This document shows, piece by piece, positions 22,969-31,259 of a stretch of DNA of 37,417 bases. Origin of the DNA: Planctomycetota bacterium (GTDB lineage: Bacteria > Planctomycetota > B15-G4); contig JAJDER010000023.1 in NCBI GenBank assembly GCA_029259725.1, positions 1 through 37,417 of the forward strand, given 5' to 3'. The position numbers were made by a program, and so were the translations under genes. The stretch's first letter is position 1; every line of letters starts with the position of its first letter. Under the pieces are notes generated by a model, which did not search any database, was not told the origin of the DNA, and saw nothing but the letters and a program-made list of their open reading frames with translations.

Positions 22969-24212
22969 CTCCGCGCATCGCCTACCTGCTCAAGAAGTTC
23001 CCGCGCCTCTCGGAGACGTTCGTCCTCAACGAGGTGCTGGCGCTCGAGAACCAGGGCCTTGCGCCGTTGGTGTTCTCGAGGCGGGCGCCCGACGACGAGG
23101 TCCGTCACCCCCAGTTCGCCGACCTGGACGTCGTGCCCGAAGTGCTCCCGCCACCGCGCGAGATCGATCCGTGGCAGGTGCTCTTCTTCGACGGACCGCG
23201 GGATCTCGTGCCGGCGGTGCAGCAGGCCGTGACCGAGTTCCGCGCCTTCGAGCATCCACGCCTGGCGTCGTTGCTCGTGGAGGCGATTCATCTGCGTCAG
23301 CGCTGCGCGGAGCTGGATGTCGGCCACGTCCACGCACACTTCGGGACGGACGCCGCGCTCGCCGCCGCCCTGCTCCGCGCGCTCGGCGGGCCCGGCTACA
23401 GCCTGACCCTGCACGCGAAGGACATCTATCGGGACACCGTGGATCCAGCCCTGCTGAGCCGTCTCGTGGCGGGCTCGCGCTTCAGCATCACCGTGTGCGA
23501 CGCCAACGTCCGTCACCTCGAGGCGACGCTGTCGGCCGAGGCGTGCGGCAAGTTGCGTCGGCTTTACAACGGCATCGACCTGTCGTGTTTCTCCGCGGGG
23601 CGCGAGGTGCCGCGCGACGAGGGTCACGTGCTGGCCGTGGCGCGGCTCGTGGAGAAGAAGGGCCTGGACGTGCTCGTGGACGCGGCGGCCCTGCTCCGGC
23701 AGCGGGGCGTACCGTGTCGCGTGACGATCGTCGGCGACGGCGAGGAGCGGCAGGCCCTGGAGCAGCGCGTCGAGGCCCTCGGCCTGGGCGACCACGTCAC
23801 GCTCACCGGACCGTTGCCGCAGGACCAGGTCGCCCGCCTCATGCGCCAGGCCATGGTGTTCTGCCTGCCCTGCGTGGTCGGCGCGGACGGCAACCGGGAT
23901 GCGTTGCCCACCGTGCTGCTCGAGGCCCTCGCGATCGGTCTGCCCTGCATCTCGACTCCGGTCTCGGGCATCCCCGAGATCCTGGATCACGGGAACGCCG
24001 GCGTGCTCGTGCCCGAGCGCGACGTGGAGTCCACGGCGCACGCGCTGGAAGGACTGCTCGCCGACGGCACGCGCCGTCGCAAGCTGGCCGCGGCGGGGCG
24101 GGCGCTGGCCGCGGCGTGCTTCGACCGCGAGCAGACGGCGGCCACGCTCGGCGATTGGTTCCGTCAAGCCACAGCGGAAGCCGGGGCGGCGACATGCGCG
24201 TCCTCTGCGTGA
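22965..24212 (+). CDS. GT4 glycosyltransferase (exopolysaccharide type)
   Basis: 415 residues, GT-B fold. The opening YLLKKFPRLSETFVLNE and HVHAHFGTDAA are typical of GT4 enzymes of the colanic-acid/EPS type. The donor domain has AVARLVEKKGLD, IVGDGEER, and an acidic Asp312-x7-Glu320 (DALPTVLLE) equivalent to the GT4 E-x7-E motif. The GT28-like gene upstream overlaps by 4 nt, and the next GT4 gene starts 19 nt before this one's stop. It most likely builds the repeat unit of an exported glycan together with its neighbours; linkage and sugar are unknown. Confidence 0.85.
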   Translation: MTPRIAYLLKKFPRLSETFVLNEVLALENQGLAPLVFSRRAPDDEVRHPQFADLDVVPEVLPPPREIDPWQVLFFDGPRDLVPAVQQAVTEFRAFEHPRLASLLVEAIHLRQRCAELDVGHVHAHFGTDAALAAALLRALGGPGYSLTLHAKDIYRDTVDPALLSRLVAGSRFSITVCDANVRHLEATLSAEACGKLRRLYNGIDLSCFSAGREVPRDEGHVLAVARLVEKKGLDVLVDAAALLRQRGVPCRVTIVGDGEERQALEQRVEALGLGDHVTLTGPLPQDQVARLMRQAMVFCLPCVVGADGNRDALPTVLLEALAIGLPCISTPVSGIPEILDHGNAGVLVPERDVESTAHALEGLLADGTRRRKLAAAGRALAAACFDREQTAATLGDWFRQATAEAGAATCASSA

Positions 24213-25258
24213 ACCAGGATCCGGGCATCAGCCCGGATCGCTCCAAGGGAGCGGCCATCCACCTGATGGCGCTGCGCGAGGCGTTCGGTGCCGAAGGTGC
24301 CGCCGTGCTGGCTCTCGACGAGCCGGACGCGGGCCGCCTCGACGTTGCCCTCGAGGCGGCCCTCGCGGCAGGCCCGGTGGATCTGGTGTACGAGCGCTAC
24401 GCCCTCGGTGGAGTCACCGCGAGCCGCTTCGCGCGCCGGACCGGCGTGCCCCACGTGCTCGAGGTCAATGCTCCGTTGCTCGAAGAGGCTCGCGCCCATC
24501 GCGGCGTCGAGGACGACGGAACCCTGTTGGCCGCCGAGATCGAGGCCTACACGCACGCCGACCGCGTGCTCGCCGTGTCCAGCGAGGTCGCGCGCTCAGT
24601 GCTCGCGCGCGGGGTCGCGTCGGCTCGGGTCGTGGTGCGGCCCAACGCGGTGGACGCCGAGCGTTTCCTGCCGCTCGCTGGCACCGAGCGCTCGATTCCG
24701 GGAGTGCCCGACGACCGCGTCGTCCTCGGGTGGCACGGTCGGCTGAGGCCCTGGCACGGGTTCGAGCGCCTCGCCGCGCTTGTCGGGCGCCTCCTGCACG
24801 AGGGCCTCCCGGTGCACCTGCTGGCCGTCGGCGCCGGGGATGTCGCCGCGTCGCTGCGCGATCGTGTCCCGTCCACCCACGCCACGACGCTCGGCTGGAG
24901 GCCGCAGTCGGAGGTCGCGCGGATCGTCGCTCGCTTCGACCTGATGGCGCTGACCTACCCGCCCGAGGCACCCTGCTACTTCTCGCCGCTCAAGCTGCTC
25001 GAGGCGATGGCCGTCGGCGCCGTGCCCGTGGTCCCCGACCTGGGTGACCTGTCGTCCGTGGTCCGCCATGGGCATGACGGCCTGGTGGTCACCGCCGGCG
25101 ACGACGTAGCCCTGTACGACAGCGTGGTTCGCCTGGTGGAGGACTCGGACCTGCGTCGTCGGTTCGGAGACGCCGCGATCGGGACGGCGCGGCGACGCAG
25201 CTGGCGCGGGCTCGCGGCCGAGATCATGGGCTGGACCCCAGGGCTGGTGACGCCGTGA
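24194..25258 (+). CDS. Second GT4 glycosyltransferase
   Basis: 354 residues. The N-terminus MRVLCVNQDPGISPDRSKGAA is the acceptor-domain strand and glycine loop; VYERYALGG, HVLEVNAPL and RPNAVDAERF are typical of GT4 proteins. The donor domain has LGWHGRLRPWHGF, and the usual E-x7-E is reduced to Tyr-x7-Glu in CYFSPLKLLEAM, a variant seen in other GT4 members. The ATG at 24194 is in a different frame from the preceding gene and overlaps its end by 19 nt; a much longer upstream extension of this frame is a shadow. Its stop overlaps the ABC gene start as GTGA. Confidence 0.85.
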   Translation: MRVLCVNQDPGISPDRSKGAAIHLMALREAFGAEGAAVLALDEPDAGRLDVALEAALAAGPVDLVYERYALGGVTASRFARRTGVPHVLEVNAPLLEEARAHRGVEDDGTLLAAEIEAYTHADRVLAVSSEVARSVLARGVASARVVVRPNAVDAERFLPLAGTERSIPGVPDDRVVLGWHGRLRPWHGFERLAALVGRLLHEGLPVHLLAVGAGDVAASLRDRVPSTHATTLGWRPQSEVARIVARFDLMALTYPPEAPCYFSPLKLLEAMAVGAVPVVPDLGDLSSVVRHGHDGLVVTAGDDVALYDSVVRLVEDSDLRRRFGDAAIGTARRRSWRGLAAEIMGWTPGLVTP

Positions 25259-27036
25259 AGTTCACCCGTCGCGCCTCCGAGTCATGGACAGTCATCCGAC
25301 GCTTCGCGCCGGAGCTGCGCCCCTTCGCCCGCGCACTGCTGGTGGTCGTGCTGCTCGGTCTGGGTGCCGCCGGCCTGGAGCTGCTGCGCCCCTGGCCAGT
25401 GCAGTGGATCTTCGACGGGGCCCTGGTCCCGACGGGCGGCGCGGGCGAGCCAACCCCGGGGCTGGGCCGGTTGGTGGCCGTGCTCACCGACCGGCAGCCC
25501 GGCCCCGAGTCTGTGCTGATCTTCGGTGTCGCGTTGGTCGTGATCGTCTCCGTCGGTCGTTCACTGCTCGAGTACGCGCGGACGCTGCGTCTCGCCGACG
25601 TGGGCCACCGGGTGACCCGCTCGTTGCGGGCGCGTCTCTTCGAGCAGCTGACTCGCCTGTCGCCGCGCTTCCATGCCGAGCACAAGTCGGGCGACCTGCT
25701 GGTCCGCCTGATGGGCGACGTGCCGATGTTGCGCACGATGCTCGTGGATTCGTCGGTGGAGCTGGGCATCCGGTTCGTGCTGGTCGTCGCCACCGTCGCG
25801 GTGATGCTCGCGGTGGATCCCTGGCTGACGCTCTTGGTGCTCGGCGTGATCCCGGCGGTGGCGCTCGCCGTGCGCGTGCTCTCGCGGCGCATCACGTCGG
25901 CCGTGCGCAAGCAGCGTCGCAAGGAGGGCGCCGTGGCCGACTTCCTGCACGAGGCCGTGTCCGCCGTGCAGGTGCTCCAGTCGCTGGGTCAGGAGCAGGC
26001 TGCGGCGCAGCGGTTCCGCCGGGACAACCGCTCGAGCGAGCGCGCCGGCCTGCGCGCGCGCCGGCTCGCGGCCCGGCTCAGCGTGACCGTCGAATCACTG
26101 CTGGGTGTGGTCGTGGCCGGGACGCTGGCGCTCGGCGGACACCGCGTGCTGGAGGGAGAGCTGAGCCCGGGCGAGCTGCTCGTGTTCGTGTCCTACGTGC
26201 GCGGCCTGCTCAAGCCGATCCGGGCCGCATCGCGACACGGCGAACGCATCGCCAAGGGCGCGGCCTGCGGCGAACGCATCCTGGAGGTCCTCGATCACGA
26301 GGTCGAAGTGATCAGCCGTCCGGGCGCCCCGCTCGCACCGAGGCGACCGCAGGTGCTCGAGTGGCGCGACGTGTCGTACAGCTATGGCGACGGCGTCCGG
26401 GGCGTGAGTGCCGTGGACCTGGAGCTGCGGCGAGGGGACTGCGTCGCCCTGTTGGGACCGAGCGGTGCGGGCAAGTCGACCTTGACCTCGCTCGCCGTGC
26501 GGCTGATCGATCCGCAGGCCGGGTCGGTCCGGCTGGACGATGTGGATCTGCGCGAGTGGGAGCTGGGTTCCCTGAGGGAACGGTTCGGTGTGTGCCTCCA
26601 GGACACCGTGCTGTTCGGCGACACTGTGCGCGAGAACCTGCTCATCGGCGCGCCCGATGCGGACGAGGAGCAGCTTCGCCGCGCCTGTCGCGATGCGGGC
26701 GTGGATCTCTTCCTGGCGGGCATGCCGGGCGGGCTCGATGCCCCGCTGGGCGCGGCGGGAGCGGGGCTCTCGGGTGGCGAGCGGCGGCGCCTGGCGCTGG
26801 CGCGCACGCTGCTGCGCGAGGCACCGATCCTGATCGTGGACGAACCCTTCAACGGCCTGGACGAGCACGCCGCGACCCGGGTCATGGACACGCTTCGAGA
26901 TCGATCGGCAAACGGGATGGTCCTGGTGGTGACCCACGGGCAGGAGCACCTCGCGCGGTTCGACCGGATCGTTCGCATGCGCGCGGGACGTCTCGATCGG
27001 CGTGCGGAGCCGGCGGACCTGGAGCTGTCGCCGTGA
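25255..27036 (+). CDS. ABC exporter, fused membrane and ATPase domains
   Basis: 593 residues, one half-transporter that should work as a homodimer. The membrane domain (about 20-330) has six hydrophobic segments in the MsbA/lipid-linked glycan exporter pattern. The ATPase domain (about 365-580) has a Walker A GPSGAGKST (about 401-409), the signature LSGGERRRLAL (about 505), Walker B ILIVDEPF and a final switch His in VVTHGQ. Placed directly after three glycosyltransferases and before an outer-membrane barrel, it most likely flips or exports a lipid-linked glycan or glycolipid. It overlaps both neighbours by 4 nt (GTGA on each side). Confidence 0.88.
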   Translation: MKFTRRASESWTVIRRFAPELRPFARALLVVVLLGLGAAGLELLRPWPVQWIFDGALVPTGGAGEPTPGLGRLVAVLTDRQPGPESVLIFGVALVVIVSVGRSLLEYARTLRLADVGHRVTRSLRARLFEQLTRLSPRFHAEHKSGDLLVRLMGDVPMLRTMLVDSSVELGIRFVLVVATVAVMLAVDPWLTLLVLGVIPAVALAVRVLSRRITSAVRKQRRKEGAVADFLHEAVSAVQVLQSLGQEQAAAQRFRRDNRSSERAGLRARRLAARLSVTVESLLGVVVAGTLALGGHRVLEGELSPGELLVFVSYVRGLLKPIRAASRHGERIAKGAACGERILEVLDHEVEVISRPGAPLAPRRPQVLEWRDVSYSYGDGVRGVSAVDLELRRGDCVALLGPSGAGKSTLTSLAVRLIDPQAGSVRLDDVDLREWELGSLRERFGVCLQDTVLFGDTVRENLLIGAPDADEEQLRRACRDAGVDLFLAGMPGGLDAPLGAAGAGLSGGERRRLALARTLLREAPILIVDEPFNGLDEHAATRVMDTLRDRSANGMVLVVTHGQEHLARFDRIVRMRAGRLDRRAEPADLELSP

Positions 27037-28349
27037 ACGGACTGCGCGTACGTGACCGCGACGTCGGGCTCGCGGCTCGGGCCGGTGACGGCCGGCTCCA
27101 GCCCCTGCCGGAGAGCCTCCTGAAGACCCTGCTGGTGGCGGATCTGATGGGTCACGGCGCCGCGGCCGTGAGCGGTTTCACCGTGGAGCACGCGCGCTGG
27201 AAGCCCGGCGTCTCGCTCACCGTGGGGTACTCACTGCAGCGTGACGACGGCAGCGAGGTGCTGCTGTACTGCAAGCGCTACGCGTCCGACAAGGCGACCA
27301 TCCTGCAGCGGCGCAGTGACCACGACGATCTGGCCTGGAGAACCTCGGGGGTCGAGGTCCCCGACGGATTCCGCCGACGAGTCCTGGTGCTTCCGGAGCT
27401 GTCCAGCGCCGTGTGGGTGTTTCCGGCGGATCGATGCCTGCCGGGACTTCCGCGCGTCGCCGACATGCGCCGCACGCGCCGATTCGCCGAGCGCGCCGGT
27501 CTCTTCGGCGAGTGGCACATCCGCTCGCACCGCTCCCGCGCCCAACTGCTGCGCCACAAGCCCGAACGGAGGGCCGTGTTCCGTCTCGACCTCGTGTTGC
27601 GCCGGGCCGCCAAGCGTCGCGAGCGCCAACTCGCTCTGCGCGTCCTGCCGCCGGACGAGGCGCGGCGGATCGCCCGGGCGCGCACCGCCTGCGGGGGCGG
27701 CGAGCTGATGCCAGGGTTGCTCGCCGTGGAGGAGCGCACCGGCCTGCTCTTCGAGGACTGGCTGGAGGCGACCGTGCCGGAGCCCGACGACTTCAGCGCG
27801 GCCCGACTCATGGGCGAGTGCCTGGGTCGACTGCATGCCCTGCCCGTGCCGGAGCGTCGTGACAGCCTGCGTACACCGCCCCCGGCGACGCCGGCGGAGC
27901 TGCAATCACTGTTCGCGTGGAGCCCGACGCTGTTGCGCCTCGCGCGCGGATTCAACGGTCTGCGGGGCCGGGCGGCCCGCTGCTGGACCCACGGCGATCC
28001 GCACCCCGATCAGCTCGCGCTCGCCGGCGCGGGGCTTCCACGACTGCTCGATCTGGACGCCCTCGGCCTCGGGGACCCGGCCGAGGACCTCGCGACCTGG
28101 ATCGCGGACCACCTGTCCACCGAGACCGCGGCGACGTTCGAGGAGGCCGCCGGAGCCCTGCTCGACGGGCATCAGGCCGGTGGTGGGCCACGGATCGAAG
28201 AGCGCGTCCTGCGCTCCGCCGTCGCCGGTGCGCTCCTGCGCCAGGCCGCGGGGTGTCTGCGCCGGGTCGAGCGTGATGCCGAGGCACGAGCTGCCCTCAC
28301 GCTGGAACGGGCGCGTGACCTCGCGCCGCGCGGGATCGTGTCGCCATGA
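27033..28349 (+). CDS. APH-fold phosphotransferase (kinase) 1
   Basis: 438 residues. The C-terminal lobe has the aminoglycoside-phosphotransferase catalytic loop His320-Gly-Asp322 in THGDPHPDQ, followed by the metal-binding Asp340-Leu-Asp342 and then GDPAEDLATW. The Asn usual at the end of the catalytic loop is Gln327. The N-terminal lobe (about 1-150) includes a strand pair around SLTVGYSL and LLYCKRY, the latter holding the likely ATP Lys. Members of this fold phosphorylate antibiotics, sugars, choline or lipids. Resistance is unlikely given the operon, so a sugar, glycolipid or carrier substrate is inferred. It shares GTGA with the ABC gene and ATGA with the second kinase. Confidence 0.75.
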   Translation: MNGLRVRDRDVGLAARAGDGRLQPLPESLLKTLLVADLMGHGAAAVSGFTVEHARWKPGVSLTVGYSLQRDDGSEVLLYCKRYASDKATILQRRSDHDDLAWRTSGVEVPDGFRRRVLVLPELSSAVWVFPADRCLPGLPRVADMRRTRRFAERAGLFGEWHIRSHRSRAQLLRHKPERRAVFRLDLVLRRAAKRRERQLALRVLPPDEARRIARARTACGGGELMPGLLAVEERTGLLFEDWLEATVPEPDDFSAARLMGECLGRLHALPVPERRDSLRTPPPATPAELQSLFAWSPTLLRLARGFNGLRGRAARCWTHGDPHPDQLALAGAGLPRLLDLDALGLGDPAEDLATWIADHLSTETAATFEEAAGALLDGHQAGGGPRIEERVLRSAVAGALLRQAAGCLRRVERDAEARAALTLERARDLAPRGIVSP

Positions 28350-29392
28350 CCGCCGCGGCCCTGGCACGCGCGCTGTCGCGCTGGCTCGACGACCGCTCGA
28401 CCGTGCGGAGACTCGAAGCGCGAGGTGACCAGGTCTACGTCGAGACCGACAGAGACGGCTTGCTGCGCTGGGACGGCGTCCGACTGGTGCCCACGATCCC
28501 GGATGATGACCTGGCGCTGCCCCTCGCCCGCGTCCTGCCGCTCTGGCGAGCGCGGGGCCCGGTGGAGGTCCTGGCCTACCGTCCGGGCCGCAGGCTCACC
28601 CTGCGCGTCGGGGCCGGCGCCCAGGTGCGCGTGGTCAAGGGTTATCGGCCGGGGCGACTTCACCAGGCTGCTGCGCGGCACCTGTTCGCGGCCGAGGCGC
28701 TGAGTTCGTCGGCCATGGGCGTCCCGGATCTGCTGGAGGTCGATGAGGATCGCGGTTGTCTGGTCTTCGCCCTCGCTGACGGCCGACCGGTGACGATCGC
28801 GACGCGAACGAGGGAGCTGTTCTTCGCCGTCGGGTCCGGGTTGCGCTCGCTGCAGCACGCCGAGGGCGAGAGCCTGAGCCACCACGACACGGCCGCGGAG
28901 TTGGACGTGCTCGCTTCTCTCCAACGGCGTCTCCCTGCGTGCGGAGTCGCCGTGCCGGAAGGCTGGTCCCGACTCGCCGACGCGGCCCGCGCCGTGGCGA
29001 GCGTGGTCGGTCCCGAGCGCGTGCCCTGCCACCGGGACCTGCACGACGGACAACTGCTCGACGGCTTCGAGCGCCCGGTGTTGCTCGACCTCGACCTGCT
29101 GTGCAGCGGCCATCCGGCTGTCGATGTCGCCAACCTGACCGCACACCTCACGCTGCGCATGTTGCAGCGGCCTCTCGAGATCTCGGAGACCGATGCGAAT
29201 GCCTGTGCGGAGTCGCTGCTCGACGGCCTCGATGCGCCCGCGGGCGCCGGCTTCGATGGCGCGTTCCGCTTCTTCCAGGCGACCACGTTCCTGCGCCTGG
29301 TCCTCGTCTACAGCCTCCGGCCGGCATGGGCGTCGGTCTGTGGGCCGCTCCAGAGGTACGCCGAACGCTGCCTGCACGACCTCGGGGCTTGA
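28346..29392 (+). CDS. APH-fold phosphotransferase (kinase) 2
   Basis: 348 residues. The catalytic loop reads His229-Arg-Asp231 in CHRDLHDGQLL, with Gln236 in the Asn position, and the metal site is Asp248-Leu-Asp250 in LLDLDLLCSGHPAVDVANL. The N-lobe has LAYRPGRRLTLRV and VRVVKGYRPG, with a likely ATP-binding Lys. It is only distantly similar to the kinase encoded upstream, so this is not a recent duplication, yet both share the Gln substitution. Its stop is 3 nt from the start of the barrel gene. Substrate unknown; the two may act on the same glycan or on each other's product. Confidence 0.75.
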   Translation: MTAAALARALSRWLDDRSTVRRLEARGDQVYVETDRDGLLRWDGVRLVPTIPDDDLALPLARVLPLWRARGPVEVLAYRPGRRLTLRVGAGAQVRVVKGYRPGRLHQAAARHLFAAEALSSSAMGVPDLLEVDEDRGCLVFALADGRPVTIATRTRELFFAVGSGLRSLQHAEGESLSHHDTAAELDVLASLQRRLPACGVAVPEGWSRLADAARAVASVVGPERVPCHRDLHDGQLLDGFERPVLLDLDLLCSGHPAVDVANLTAHLTLRMLQRPLEISETDANACAESLLDGLDAPAGAGFDGAFRFFQATTFLRLVLVYSLRPAWASVCGPLQRYAERCLHDLGA

Positions 29393-29395
29393 GCC

Positions 29396-31153
29396 GTGCG
29401 CCCGGTGACCGCCTTGCTGGGGGCGTTGCTCCTCACCGCGGGGGCGGCTGCCCAGACCCGGGATGACCTCGAGGTCGGGCACTGGGTGGAGGTCCGCGGC
29501 GAGGTCGTCGGGGACGAGGTCTTCGGCGCGACTTCGGTCGAGATCCGCGAGCCCGACGACGACGAGGTCTTGATCGGCGTGCCGCGCCTGGTCGATCTCG
29601 AGCGCCGACACTTCGTGCTCATGGGCCAGCGCGTGGTCGTGTCGGCGCGCACGGATTGGGAAGGCATCACGCTCGAAGAGCTTGCGCTCCCCGAACCCGC
29701 CCAGATCAAGGTCGAAGGGCACTTCCGAACACCCGGGCGATTCGATGCGCGTGAAGTCAGTCCTCGCCGCAGCCCGGGCCGTTCACGCATCACCGGGCGT
29801 GTCGACACTCTCGGGCGCCGGGCCGGTGGCGTCGTGACCCTGGGCATCATGCGCTGGACCGTGCCCGTCGGGCCGGAGGCCATGATCTCCGTCGAGGACG
29901 ATCGCTCCCTGGCCTCGGTGCCCCTCGCGCCGGGTCGCCCGACCGCCCAACTCGATCAGCGCGCCGACGACGCGGACGACATCCGCCGGAACTTCTTGCT
30001 CACCGACAAGCTGAGCTTCGGCGGGCAGTTCGAGTTGAGCGCGAAGCGCGAGGAGAACTTCGACCTCGACGACGACGTGGGCGCGGAGCGCTCCGACATC
30101 CAGCTCAAGCTCACCACCGAGCTGGTCTGGGAGCCGGACGAGACCTTCTTCGCGCTCATGCGCCTCCGCCAGCAGACCCGCTGGCGACACGAGCAGGACG
30201 CTCCCGACGACCGCGACTCGGACGGTGAGCTCAACGAGCTGTACGGCTACTGGCTCGACGCGTTCGGGGCGGGGGTGGACCTGCAGGTCGGGCGACAGGA
30301 CTTCGACGATCTTCGCGAGTGGATCTACGACGAGAACCTGGATGCCATTCGCGCCATCGCTCGGCGACCCGGGGTGCAACTCGAACTCTCGGCGAGCACT
30401 GTGTTCAGCGAGGGGAGCAAGCGCAATCGCGACTTCGACAACGCCATCGCGTATCTGTCCAACGGCGACGAGCAGCAGCACCTCGCGGCCTGGCTGATGC
30501 AGCGCAAGCGGACCCATGGCGAGGGTGGTGAGGAACCGCTCTGGTTCGGCCTACGTGCGCTCGGCGAGTGGCTGCCCGACCAGGAGATCTGGGCCGACAC
30601 GGCCATCCGCCGAGGTCAGGACGACGAGACCGACTACCGCGGCTTCGCCTTCGATGTGGGTACGACCTGGACTCCGCCCACGCTGGACGAGTGGTACTTC
30701 ACCGTGGGATTTGCGCAGGCTTCGGGGGACGATGATCCCGACGACGGGACCGACCACGCGTTTCGCCAGACCGGACTGCAGGACAACAACGGCCGCTTCG
30801 GTGGGGTCACGTCCTTCCGGTACTACGGTGAGGTCATGGACCCGGAGTTGTCGAACCTGCAGGTGCTCACCGCGGGCGTGGGCAAGCGCTTCGGCAGCCG
30901 CTCCTCACTCGACCTGGTCTACCACCGCTACCGTCAGGCGGAGGCCTTCGACCGCCAGGTGAACACCAACCTCGACATGCGGCCCAATGGCAAGGACCGC
31001 GACCTCGGCTGGGGTCTCGACATGATCTGGGGCTCGCGCGCCTGGGATCCGTGGTCGGTCGAGGTGACCGGCGGGTACTTCGCGCCGGGCGACGCGTACG
31101 ACGACAGCGACCCGGCCTGGTCGACGAAACTGCAGGTCCGCTACAAGTTCTGA
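29396..31153 (+). CDS. AlgE-like outer-membrane barrel with N-terminal tandem DUF5666-like domain
   Basis: 585 residues. Signal peptide about 1-19 (ends AAAQ). Residues about 25-185 are beta-rich DUF5666-like units: GHWVEVRGEV ... GATSVEI, IKVEGHF ... FDAREV, SRITGRVD. From about 190 a series of amphipathic strands with aromatic edges, and acidic turns such as DDDPDDGT, resembles AlgE/alginate-export barrels; the protein ends in a terminal Phe (RYKF), as outer-membrane barrels do. It would let the glycan exported by the ABC protein leave the cell. The N-terminal unit resembles the insertion in the sulfatase-fold protein at 15680-17620. Last gene of the operon, followed by a strong hairpin. 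The GTG start is 3 nt after the second kinase. Confidence 0.8.
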   Translation: MRPVTALLGALLLTAGAAAQTRDDLEVGHWVEVRGEVVGDEVFGATSVEIREPDDDEVLIGVPRLVDLERRHFVLMGQRVVVSARTDWEGITLEELALPEPAQIKVEGHFRTPGRFDAREVSPRRSPGRSRITGRVDTLGRRAGGVVTLGIMRWTVPVGPEAMISVEDDRSLASVPLAPGRPTAQLDQRADDADDIRRNFLLTDKLSFGGQFELSAKREENFDLDDDVGAERSDIQLKLTTELVWEPDETFFALMRLRQQTRWRHEQDAPDDRDSDGELNELYGYWLDAFGAGVDLQVGRQDFDDLREWIYDENLDAIRAIARRPGVQLELSASTVFSEGSKRNRDFDNAIAYLSNGDEQQHLAAWLMQRKRTHGEGGEEPLWFGLRALGEWLPDQEIWADTAIRRGQDDETDYRGFAFDVGTTWTPPTLDEWYFTVGFAQASGDDDPDDGTDHAFRQTGLQDNNGRFGGVTSFRYYGEVMDPELSNLQVLTAGVGKRFGSRSSLDLVYHRYRQAEAFDRQVNTNLDMRPNGKDRDLGWGLDMIWGSRAWDPWSVEVTGGYFAPGDAYDDSDPAWSTKLQVRYKF

Positions 31154-31192
31154 GACCGGCTGACGCTCGAGGCAGGGTCCGCTGGAACGCAC

Positions 31193-31228
31193 GGCGGGCG
31201 GGCCCGGGATGTCCCGGACCCGCCCGCC
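31193..31228. terminator. Strong bidirectional hairpin between convergent genes
   Basis: Arms 31193-31209 and 31212-31228 pair over 17 bp with one C/A mismatch; opening the innermost A-T pair leaves a 4-nt loop. It lies 40 nt after the barrel stop and 32 nt from the metalloprotease stop, and can fold on both strands. No T-run is present. Confidence 0.7.
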
Positions 31229-31250
31229 GGTCGATCGGTCGATCGGTCGA
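31229..31250. repeat. 8-bp tandem repeat next to the hairpin
   Basis: TCGATCGG occurs twice (31231-31238 and 31239-31246) followed by TCGA, between the terminator hairpin and the metalloprotease stop codon. Confidence 0.6.
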
Positions 31251-31259
31251 ACAGGACGC

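Noticed and set aside
27033..28349. Antibiotic resistance kinase
   Set aside because: The APH fold is present, but the operon context is glycan synthesis and export, and nothing marks it as a mobile resistance gene.
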